A DNA stretch of 32,698 bases from a virus: positions 1 through 32,698 of the IMG/VR virus record IMGVR_UViG_3300018420_000059, one strand, 5' to 3'. Shown piece by piece: positions 26,588-32,698 of this stretch. Position 1 is the stretch's first letter; each line of letters starts with the position of its first letter. A program made the position numbers and the translations under genes. Under the pieces are notes generated by a model. It was not told where the DNA came from. It worked only from the letters and a program-made list of their open reading frames with translations, and made no database searches.

Positions 26588-27888
26588 TATGGATATCCTT
26601 TATATAAAACTGAGCCTTGCATATAATCGTCCCAATTCCATTCAGTACGGACTTTAGTTGGAACTGTTTGTACTGTTAATCCTAGGCTTACCATAAACAA
26701 TGTTGGAATATAACTAGCACCACCAGGAACATCTTTTGTTTCATTGAAAAATTCTGTTCCCTGGTTAACCTGATTTTGCGTTTCGTTTAATTTGTCGCTT
26801 TTTTGTTTCTGATAACCAGCCTGTAGATCATAAAAGTCTCCCAGGTAAACCCAGCCTTCTTTGTTAAACACCATTCCAACATAGTCAGTATCTTCAGGGT
26901 AAGTGAAGTTTACATTTCTAATAACCACTGGTGTGTTTTTAAAGTTAAGAGCACCATACGCACTAAACCTTAACACAGGCGGTGGAGTGCCAGCATTTTC
27001 ATTTCTAGAACCATCTGGATTATTTTGACCAAACTGACTTTTTACCATACTCTTTAAAAAGTGTAGTGCTGCCATAGTATGTGCGGCATCTTTTTGTGTG
27101 TTGGCAGTAAACATAGCAGTCATATCAATCTGCGGATTCTGTGTATTCATATAATATTGTTGTTGATAAACGCTGTGCGTTAAATCGTAACTGCCATAAG
27201 CCGCTCCATGTCCCATATTGATAGTAGGAGTATAAGGAAACTCCAGTATCATGTGAGTACCTGTTGGATTTAACAATGGTTGTAGGAAACCTCGCTGTGC
27301 TTGTGTAATATAACTAGGCAATGACCATACTAGTTTTACTTTTTCAGTACCTTCAATACCGACACCTTCAGTTCTAGTTGGTCCGCCTAACACGCCTCTG
27401 TCTTCTAGAGCCCTTTGTGGAATAATCTCGTTTTTTACTATTTCTGTTGCTCTATCAGCTGCAGCTTCTTTTTCTCTCTTTGCTTTTTCTTCGTCTTGTT
27501 TTTTCTGTTCAGCAGTTTTTCCGGTAAAAAAGCCAACTTCTGCTTCGTCTGCCTGATTTACACCTTCTGCTACTCCGCCTTCCTGATCTGTTGTGGTTGG
27601 TTCTGGTTTTGGTTTAGGCGGTGGATCTGCAGGAACGTTTTCGTCCTCGATCCATTTTTTCATATTTTTTAAAAAATTCTTCTTGGCTTCGTGATCGTCT
27701 TCTTTGATCCATCTGTTAACGCCTAGGAACCTGTCTGGGTTTTCCGCATAAAATTCCTCCGCTTCTTCAGGAGTCATATTAACAAATTTTGTTACACCTT
27801 TGTCATTTTTGATAGCAACAGGATAGTTTTTACCTTTACGTCGCATCTGCATGGCTTTCGGTTTATTTGAAAATCCACCACTAGCCAT
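26587..27888 (-). CDS. gp48: Baseplate tail tube cap gp48, with charged N-terminal extension
   Basis: 433 residues. The C-terminal 260 residues carry the cyanophage-type gp48 pattern: LEFPYTPTINMGHGAAYGSY, then LTHSVYQQQ, an MTAMFTANT strand, AALHFLKSMVKSQFG, TPPPVLRFSAYG and a final beta segment FMVSLGLTVQTVPTKVR. gp48 sits on the hub and starts tail-tube polymerisation. The first 165 residues differ: a lysine-rich part (RRKGKNYPVAIKN), an acidic helical part, a proline-rich linker (DPPPKPKPEP) and a K/E-rich coil (AEQKKQDEEKAKREKEAAAD). The ATG at 27888 has a strong GGAGG site and shares one base with the previous stop. Confidence 0.88.
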   Translation of the reverse strand: MASGGFSNKPKAMQMRRKGKNYPVAIKNDKGVTKFVNMTPEEAEEFYAENPDRFLGVNRWIKEDDHEAKKNFLKNMKKWIEDENVPADPPPKPKPEPTTTDQEGGVAEGVNQADEAEVGFFTGKTAEQKKQDEEKAKREKEAAADRATEIVKNEIIPQRALEDRGVLGGPTRTEGVGIEGTEKVKLVWSLPSYITQAQRGFLQPLLNPTGTHMILEFPYTPTINMGHGAAYGSYDLTHSVYQQQYYMNTQNPQIDMTAMFTANTQKDAAHTMAALHFLKSMVKSQFGQNNPDGSRNENAGTPPPVLRFSAYGALNFKNTPVVIRNVNFTYPEDTDYVGMVFNKEGWVYLGDFYDLQAGYQKQKSDKLNETQNQVNQGTEFFNETKDVPGGASYIPTLFMVSLGLTVQTVPTKVRTEWNWDDYMQGSVLYKGYP

Positions 27889-28484
27889 TATTTGCCTCCA
27901 AGTTTATTGTTAACAAAGTCAAACACTTGTTGATCAAATTTACCAAAGAAATCAGTAAATGCTTTTTGTTTGTCTTCTTCCGGAGCATCACTACGCATAA
28001 CATTACGGAAATCCGTAGCACTACGGCCCGCATCTTTAATAGGCACAGTGTACACATAACCAGCCTCATCTGCTGTTAGCATTGGCTCACCTTTTTCCAC
28101 TGTGTCTTTCCACCATTTTAGATATCCCATTTTCAATCTGTTAGCGTCCTTTTCACCATACACCAGCACTAATGCTGTTTTAGTTGGATCTTTGCCCGCT
28201 TTGGTCATGTCAACATTGTACGGATGGGTGTTAATAATATGATCAGCAGGTATGCCAAACATTTGTGTCATTAGCATTGCTTTCTCATCAAACGAGAACG
28301 GATCACGTTCCGGCTCTGCTTTCTTGCCCACCATAGTGCTGATAAATACACGGTCACTACCAAACTTCTGGACTAGATCCTGATATACCTGGTAATGGCC
28401 ATTATGCATAGGCTGGAATCTTCCGCCATAGAACACTATCAAGTCAGTAGTGGGTGCTTCTGTTATGATGTCAGTAATTCGCAT
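27888..28484 (-). CDS. Nucleotidyltransferase, NMN adenylyltransferase-like, with capsid-targeting-like leader
   Basis: 198 residues. GGRFQPMHNGHYQVYQDL (residues 20-37) is the H-x-G-H motif of the cytidylyltransferase-like superfamily. RDPFSFDEKAMLM resembles the N-P-F-T-x-x-E-R-x-x-M-I of NadM-type NMN adenylyltransferases, and GRSATDFRNVM matches the I-S-x-T-x-x-R signature that holds ATP phosphates. It would join a nucleotide to NMN or a related phosphate to form NAD or an activated metabolite. Related enzymes occur in marine T4-likes. The first residues MRITDIITEA resemble T4 capsid-targeting leaders cut after I/L-x-E by the prohead protease. It is the first gene after a late octamer (28507-28514) with GGAG before the ATG, so it is expected late, with virion genes. 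Confidence 0.82.
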   Translation of the reverse strand: MRITDIITEAPTTDLIVFYGGRFQPMHNGHYQVYQDLVQKFGSDRVFISTMVGKKAEPERDPFSFDEKAMLMTQMFGIPADHIINTHPYNVDMTKAGKDPTKTALVLVYGEKDANRLKMGYLKWWKDTVEKGEPMLTADEAGYVYTVPIKDAGRSATDFRNVMRSDAPEEDKQKAFTDFFGKFDQQVFDFVNNKLGGK

Positions 28485-28506
28485 TCAGTTGTTCTCCGTA
28501 ATACTT

Positions 28507-28514
28507 GTATTTAG
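28507..28514 (-). promoter_or_regulatory. Late promoter octamer CTAAATAC heading the structural block
   Basis: Minus-strand CTAAATAC lies 22 bases before the ATG at 28484, with ACGGAG between. It would start the leftward transcript of the adenylyltransferase and baseplate genes. Confidence 0.7.
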
Positions 28515-28528
28515 TTGAAAAAAACCAC

Positions 28529-28557
28529 TTGACAAACAATGTGTTACAGTGTATATT
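28529..28557 (+). promoter_or_regulatory. Sigma70-type promoter TTGACA-N17-TATATT for gp55
   Basis: Perfect -35 TTGACA (28529-28534), 17-base spacer, -10 TATATT (28552-28557). The expected start site is about 17 bases before the gp55 ATG at 28581, and AAGGA precedes the ATG. It is expected to be read by host polymerase early in infection and to drive gp55-gp47-gp46 and following genes. Confidence 0.75.
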
Positions 28558-28580
28558 GTATATAATAAAAAGGAAATCTA

Positions 28581-29408
28581 ATGGCAGTAAACTACCTATC
28601 AAACAAGGAAATACTTAAAGAGATACACAATTCAAAGATGAGTTACAGTTGGGTTAGAGAAGATCAATACTTCTATTTTGATCATATCATTGATAATATT
28701 AGCGAAATTACACCCAAAAACATTAAAATAGCCAAGGAAAACAGAGCATCAAGACTACAAAAACTAGCACATGATGCTGAAGTTTTACGTTGGGAACGTG
28801 GCGAAACAGGCAAGAAAACCAAGCCCAAGGCCGCAGACTTTGCTGTAAACGTTAAAGACATTCCTGACACTGATGTTGTTTTTAGGCTTATGACTTTTGA
28901 ACATGTACCCAAAGAAGAGCGTAAGAATAATCCAAAAACTGTAGCAGACGAACATGCTAAATGTAACTTTCCACCGTTTCAGCACTATGCTTTTATTGAT
29001 GGAGAGTGGCAAGAAGTAGCAAGAAGTCACTGGGAAGGTGGCAAAGAAAACGGACATTTTTGTACTACACATGGCAAAACCAATGATCGTTTAGCCAGAA
29101 TGTATCTTAAACTTTGCGAACGTTATAGTATGAGAAGTAACTGGCGTGGCTATACCTATGTTGATGAAATGCGTGGACAAGCATTGCTACAACTTAGTCA
29201 AATTGGACTACAATTTAACGAAGCCAAAAGTCAAAACCCATTTGCGTATTATACAGCCGCAATAACAAATAGTTTTACAAGAGTTCTTAACCTAGAAAAA
29301 AGAAGTCAGAATATCAGAGATGACTTACTAGAAGAAAATGGATTGAATCCTAGTTTTACTAGAACATTCAATGCTGAGTGGGAATCACAGCAACAAAATC
29401 ACGACTAA
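28581..29408 (+). CDS. gp55: Late transcription sigma factor gp55 (extended)
   Basis: 275 residues versus 185 in T4. The C-terminal 100 residues hold the sigma region-2-like core: SNWRGYTYVDEMRGQALLQL, then NPFAYYTAAITNSFTRVL and KRSQNIRDDLLEENGL, matching gp55 of marine T4-likes. gp55 replaces host sigma and recognises the TATAAATA-type octamer seen upstream of five genes here. The N-terminal 160 residues are extra: charged helices and a Cys/His-bearing stretch (HAKC at about 123, HFCTTH at about 154-159) that could bind a metal. The T4-style hydrophobic C-terminal clamp-binding tip is not evident; the protein ends in a polar glutamine-rich tail. It starts the rightward operon, under the sigma70-type promoter at 28529. 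Confidence 0.88.
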   Translation: MAVNYLSNKEILKEIHNSKMSYSWVREDQYFYFDHIIDNISEITPKNIKIAKENRASRLQKLAHDAEVLRWERGETGKKTKPKAADFAVNVKDIPDTDVVFRLMTFEHVPKEERKNNPKTVADEHAKCNFPPFQHYAFIDGEWQEVARSHWEGGKENGHFCTTHGKTNDRLARMYLKLCERYSMRSNWRGYTYVDEMRGQALLQLSQIGLQFNEAKSQNPFAYYTAAITNSFTRVLNLEKRSQNIRDDLLEENGLNPSFTRTFNAEWESQQQNHD

Positions 29409-29420
29409 AAGGAAAAATCT

Positions 29421-30458
29421 TTGACACAGTTATTTGACGAAGTGGTTGTATTCACTGACATCCACTTTGGTATGAAGAATAATAGTAGGTCTCACAATAT
29501 AGATTGTGAGGAATTTATCAAATGGATGATCGAGCAAGCACATGCTCGTGGTATCACTAAATGTATTTTTATGGGAGACTGGCATCATCACAGAGCCAGT
29601 ATTAACGTAAGTACACTCAATTACACTACCAGCAATCTGCGTAGACTTAACGATAATTTTGAAGAAGTTTATATGATCATGGGCAATCATGATCTATACT
29701 ATAGGGAAAAACGTGAAATCCACAGTATCCCTATGGCAAGCGAGTACCCAAATATTACCGTTGTAAACGATGATATTTTGGTAAAAGATGACGTTGCTAT
29801 TGTTCCCTGGCTCGTTGAAGACGAGTGGAAGAGAGTAAAAGATATCAAATGTAAATATATGTTTGGCCATTTTGAACTCCCCAACTTTTACATGAACGCT
29901 ATGGTACAAATGCCTGATCATGGACACGGACTAAAGGCAGAAGATCTTAATAAACCAGAAATGGTTTTTAGCGGACACTTCCATAAACGTCAGGAACGTG
30001 GCAACGTCATCTACCCAGGTAATTGTTTCCCACACAATTACAGTGATGCCTGGGACGATAACAGAGGAATCATGTTCCTCAAATGGGGCGGAAAGCCAGA
30101 GTACATAAACTGGCCTGATGCCCCTCGTTATCGTACAATTAGTTTGTCAAAACTGATTGACAATCCTGAGAAAGTGTTGTCTAATAAGACATACTGTAGA
30201 ATTACTCTCGACGTACCTATTACATACGAAGAAGCAAACTACATCAAAGAAACTTTTGCGGCTCAGTACAATCTCCGTGAGATTGCTCTTATGCCGAGCA
30301 AAAAAGAAGAACATGCTCAAGACTGGACTGCTGGTGCTGAACTAGAAGTAGAAAGTGTAGATCAAATTGTACTTAACCAGTTACAGAGTATTGAAAGTAC
30401 TACAATTAAAAATACATTACTAATAGACATATACAATGGCTTAAACGTTAATGCTTAA
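29421..30458 (+). CDS. gp47: Recombination endonuclease subunit gp47 (Mre11-like)
   Basis: 345 residues, near T4 gp47 (339). The calcineurin-like metallophosphatase motifs are all present: FTDIHFG (11-17), GDWHHH (52-57), GNHD (88-91), GHFE (149-152) and GHFHKR (185-190). With gp46 it forms the Mre11/Rad50-type nuclease that resects DNA ends for recombination-dependent replication. The start is TTG at 29421, preceded by AAGGAAAAA; the next in-frame Met lies after the first metal motif, so the TTG start is required. It follows gp55 by 12 bases and overlaps gp46 by 8 bases (ATGCTTAA). Confidence 0.95.
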   Translation: MTQLFDEVVVFTDIHFGMKNNSRSHNIDCEEFIKWMIEQAHARGITKCIFMGDWHHHRASINVSTLNYTTSNLRRLNDNFEEVYMIMGNHDLYYREKREIHSIPMASEYPNITVVNDDILVKDDVAIVPWLVEDEWKRVKDIKCKYMFGHFELPNFYMNAMVQMPDHGHGLKAEDLNKPEMVFSGHFHKRQERGNVIYPGNCFPHNYSDAWDDNRGIMFLKWGGKPEYINWPDAPRYRTISLSKLIDNPEKVLSNKTYCRITLDVPITYEEANYIKETFAAQYNLREIALMPSKKEEHAQDWTAGAELEVESVDQIVLNQLQSIESTTIKNTLLIDIYNGLNVNA

Positions 30459-32220
30459 AATTAAAAATATCACAGTTAAAAATTTTATGAGCGTGGGTAA
30501 TGTTACTCAGGCTGTACAATTTGATCACGCAGGACTGACACTGGTCCTGGGTAACAACATTGATCTGGGCGGTGATGGCAGTCGTAACGGTACTGGTAAA
30601 ACTACTATTGTAAACGCACTCAGTTATGCGCTGTTTGGTAATGCCTTGTACAACATTAAAAAAGACAACCTAGTCAATAAAACAAACAACAAACAAATGC
30701 TTGTTACAGTTGACTTTGAAAAGGACGGCAACAACTATAGAATTGAACGTGGACGCAAACCTAACTTGTTCCGATTTATGGTTAACGACTCTGATGCCGC
30801 TAGCACTGATGAAATGCAAGGCGAGGGTCGTGAAAGTCAACATGTTATTGAACACTTGATTGGAATGAGTCATGTAATGTTTAAACATGTTGTAGCACTA
30901 AACACTTATACTGAACCTTTCCTTAGTATGAGAGCAAACGATCAGCGTGAACTGATTGAACAATTACTGGGTATTACACAACTAAGTGAAAAAGCAGAGA
31001 TACTAAAAGAGTTACTAAAAAATACCAGAGACGGTATCCAGGAAGAAACCTATCGTATTAAGGGTATTGAAGAAGCAAACGAGCATATTAGTAACAGCAT
31101 TAAAGACCTGGAAAGACGGCAAAGATTATGGATTGAACGTCGTGAGACTGATATCAAAGATTTAGAAACAGAATTACTAGCACTAAGACAAGTTGACATT
31201 GAAAGGGAACTTCAAGCACACACTGAGTTTGCTGAGTTTAATGCTCGTAAACAACAAATTGACACACTAAACAGTGAAATTGCTAAACTTACTACTAGCA
31301 TTGAAAGAGAACAAAAACGTTTAGATAAAGCACAAGCAGATTTAGATGCCACACTGAAACACGAGTGTTATGCTTGTGGACAAGAGATTCACGACGAGCA
31401 ACATGATAAAATAGTTGCTCAAAAGACAGAATTAGTAGAAGAGTCAGTAAAGCACATTACTTCTGACACAGAATTGCTAAATGAATATAAAGAGGCATTA
31501 ACTTCTATTGGTGAACTTGGAGTTGCTCCTAGGTTACACTATAACACTGTACAGGAAGCATATCAGCATCAGAACAGTGTTACATCATTGGAAAATAATA
31601 TTGCTAGTAAAAAAGAAGACGTTGATCCATATGACGAACAAATTGCTTCGCTCAGAGAAACTGGACTTAAAGAAGTTGATTGGAACGAAGTTAACCGTTT
31701 AACTGAATTAAAAGATCATCAGGACTTCTTGCTTAAACTACTTACTAACAAAGATAGTTTTATTCGCAAGCGTATTATTGAACAAAACTTACAGTTCTTG
31801 AATACAAGACTGGAATACTATATTACTAGATTGGGATTACCACACGAAGTTCAATTCCAACCAGATTTATCAGTTAGTATTATACAACTAGGACAGGATT
31901 TAGACTTTGACAACTTATCACGTGGAGAACGCAACAGACTTATACTTGGTTTAAGTTGGGCATTCCGTGATGTATTTGAAAGTATGAATCATCCAGTTAA
32001 CTTGCTGTGTATTGATGAGTTGGTTGACAGTGGTATGGATACAATAGGTGTTGAAAGCGCATTGGGTGTATTAAAGAAAATGGAACGTGAGCGTCATAAA
32101 AACATCTTGCTTATCTCACATCGTGATGAACTAGTGGGCCGTGTTAACAGCATACTACAAGTCACAAAAGAGAACGGCTTTACTACATTTGACAATGAGG
32201 TTGATGTGGTAAATGCCTAA
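30451..32220 (+). CDS. gp46: Recombination endonuclease subunit gp46 (Rad50/SMC-like ATPase)
   Basis: 589 residues, near T4 gp46 (560). Walker A is GDGSRNGTGKTT (41-52). Long coiled-coil arms flank a zinc-hook CYAC (Cys306, Cys309). The ABC signature is LSRGER (489-494) and the Walker B segment LLCIDELVDSGMD has Asp522-Glu523, followed by the ISHRDE switch histidine. It dimerises through the hook and, with gp47, processes DNA double-strand ends. All key residues are intact. Translation is coupled to gp47 by an 8-base overlap, and its stop overlaps the next gene by 8 bases (ATGCCTAA). Confidence 0.96.
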   Translation: MLKIKNITVKNFMSVGNVTQAVQFDHAGLTLVLGNNIDLGGDGSRNGTGKTTIVNALSYALFGNALYNIKKDNLVNKTNNKQMLVTVDFEKDGNNYRIERGRKPNLFRFMVNDSDAASTDEMQGEGRESQHVIEHLIGMSHVMFKHVVALNTYTEPFLSMRANDQRELIEQLLGITQLSEKAEILKELLKNTRDGIQEETYRIKGIEEANEHISNSIKDLERRQRLWIERRETDIKDLETELLALRQVDIERELQAHTEFAEFNARKQQIDTLNSEIAKLTTSIEREQKRLDKAQADLDATLKHECYACGQEIHDEQHDKIVAQKTELVEESVKHITSDTELLNEYKEALTSIGELGVAPRLHYNTVQEAYQHQNSVTSLENNIASKKEDVDPYDEQIASLRETGLKEVDWNEVNRLTELKDHQDFLLKLLTNKDSFIRKRIIEQNLQFLNTRLEYYITRLGLPHEVQFQPDLSVSIIQLGQDLDFDNLSRGERNRLILGLSWAFRDVFESMNHPVNLLCIDELVDSGMDTIGVESALGVLKKMERERHKNILLISHRDELVGRVNSILQVTKENGFTTFDNEVDVVNA

Positions 32221-32512
32221 GATATTTGAATCTCCTGACGGCGGAAAGACCGTTTTTGAAAGAGAAATAGGCGATACACAGAGGCAAAAAGTGAACGACG
32301 ATACATTTACAATTAATATATCAGACCCGATGGACAATACTATCACTATGGGCGATACTACCGGAATTTTTAGTGTTAGTAGTCCATCAATAACTTTTGA
32401 AGACACAAGTATCTGGACTAAATATCCTGATCTACAATCTAACTCAGTGAGAGAAAATCTCGGAGTAGATGTAATTCATGATATTAAAAAGATAATTGAT
32501 GACAAACAGTGA
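32213..32512 (+). CDS. Small acidic hypothetical protein downstream of gp46
   Basis: 99 residues, not recognised. The N-terminus PKIFESPDGGKTVFERE reads like a beta-hairpin, the middle (FTINISDPMDNTITMGDTTG) is a polar beta region, and the C-terminus (VRENLGVDVIHDIKKIIDDK) is an amphipathic helix. Acidic overall, no cysteine, no membrane segment. It overlaps gp46 by 8 bases and the next gene by 14 bases, so it is part of the same operon and very likely translated. The role may relate to the 46/47 nuclease or the GIY-YIG protein, but that is context only. Confidence 0.7.
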   Translation: MPKIFESPDGGKTVFEREIGDTQRQKVNDDTFTINISDPMDNTITMGDTTGIFSVSSPSITFEDTSIWTKYPDLQSNSVRENLGVDVIHDIKKIIDDKQ

Positions 32513-32698
32513 TTGGACGTATCAAGGCGAACCTGTAACAGAACTTCCGGAAGATTGTACTGGGTTCGTATATCTAATCACGAATACTACTAATGGCAGA
32601 AAATATATAGGCAAAAAACTGGCTCGTTTTAAAAGATCAAGACCACCACTTAAAGGCAAAACTAGAAAAAGACGTTATACAGTAGAATCAGATTGGCG
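32499..32698 (+). CDS. GIY-YIG nuclease-like protein, N-terminal part (cut by window edge)
   Basis: The first 66 codons from the ATG at 32499. After a short polar start it has GFVYLITNTTNGRKYIGKK, i.e. the paired V-Y and Y-I-G strands of a GIY-YIG nuclease, followed by a basic stretch with KGKTRKRR. The catalytic Arg and Glu further on lie mostly outside the window. Proteins of this type are encoded in the replication/recombination region of many T4-like marine phages. The start overlaps the end of the 99-aa gene by 14 bases and has only a weak ribosome site. A nuclease role (repair, restriction of host DNA or homing) is inferred. Confidence 0.65.
   Translation, partial: MTNSDWTYQGEPVTELPEDCTGFVYLITNTTNGRKYIGKKLARFKRSRPPLKGKTRKRRYTVESDW

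Noticed and set aside
28342-28349. Plus-strand ATAAATAC late octamer
   Set aside because: Inside the adenylyltransferase gene on the opposite strand and 230 bases from gp55; the sigma70-type promoter nearer gp55 is much more convincing.
28561-28566. TATAAT as the -10 of the gp55 promoter
   Set aside because: It would be 26 bases from TTGACA; TATATT at 28552 gives the ideal 17-base spacer.

Overview
The window looks like a stretch of a T4-like (tevenvirus-type) marine myovirus genome. It is AT-rich, completely gene-packed, and has no rRNA, tRNA, CRISPR or insertion sequence that I can see. Recognisable T4 homologues are the baseplate genes 48, 53, 5, 25 and 6 on the minus strand, and the late sigma factor 55 with the recombination nuclease pair 47/46 on the plus strand. 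The wording of these proteins, a flavin-dependent ThyX and the tail-fibre domain types resemble cyanophage/pelagiphage-type T4-likes. The host cannot be read from the sequence; a marine bacterium such as SAR11 or a cyanobacterium is an inference.

Layout. (1) Minus strand, 28484 down to 4268: a late virion block. It reads in order: an NMN-adenylyltransferase-like enzyme with a possible capsid-targeting leader, gp48 tube cap, gp53 wedge, a probable hub protein, gp5 hub/spike without its lysozyme domain, a separate lysozyme-fold-like protein, a free-standing HNH nuclease, gp25, an enlarged gp6, a giant 3711-residue structural protein in the gp7 position, and three tail-fibre-type proteins. (2) Minus strand, 4200 to 1: a separate operon of a 115-aa unknown, two paralogous GT8-like glycosyltransferases, a 332-aa unknown, a third glycosyltransferase-like protein and the start of thyX. 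(3) Plus strand, 28581 to 32698: gp55, gp47, gp46, a 99-aa unknown and the start of a GIY-YIG-type protein. Genes mostly overlap by 1 or 8 bases or are separated by a few bases; no gene-free stretch exceeds 100 bases.

Regulation is unusually readable. Five minus-strand octamers of the type (C/A)TAAATA(C/T), the T4/cyanophage late-promoter -10 box, precede genes. Three lie 22-23 bases before a start codon with a Shine-Dalgarno site between. Two lie exactly 4 bases before the ATG (HNH and gp25), placing the expected +1 on the A of the ATG, i.e. predicted leaderless late mRNAs. Two near-consensus sigma70 promoters with 17-bp spacers drive the non-virion operons: TTGACA/TATATT before gp55, and TTGACT/TATAAT before the glycosyltransferase-thyX operon, where it is stacked on a late box.

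How it fits together: host sigma70 polymerase would make gp55 and the 46/47 nuclease early. gp55 would then turn on the late boxes, including one facing the other way only 14 bp from gp55's own promoter, to make the baseplate and fibres. The glycosyltransferase operon could be made in both phases. The items most worth a second look are the leaderless late promoters, the adenylyltransferase with the prohead-protease-like leader, the split and apparently catalytically dead lysozyme, the giant wedge-position protein and the glycosyltransferase operon.
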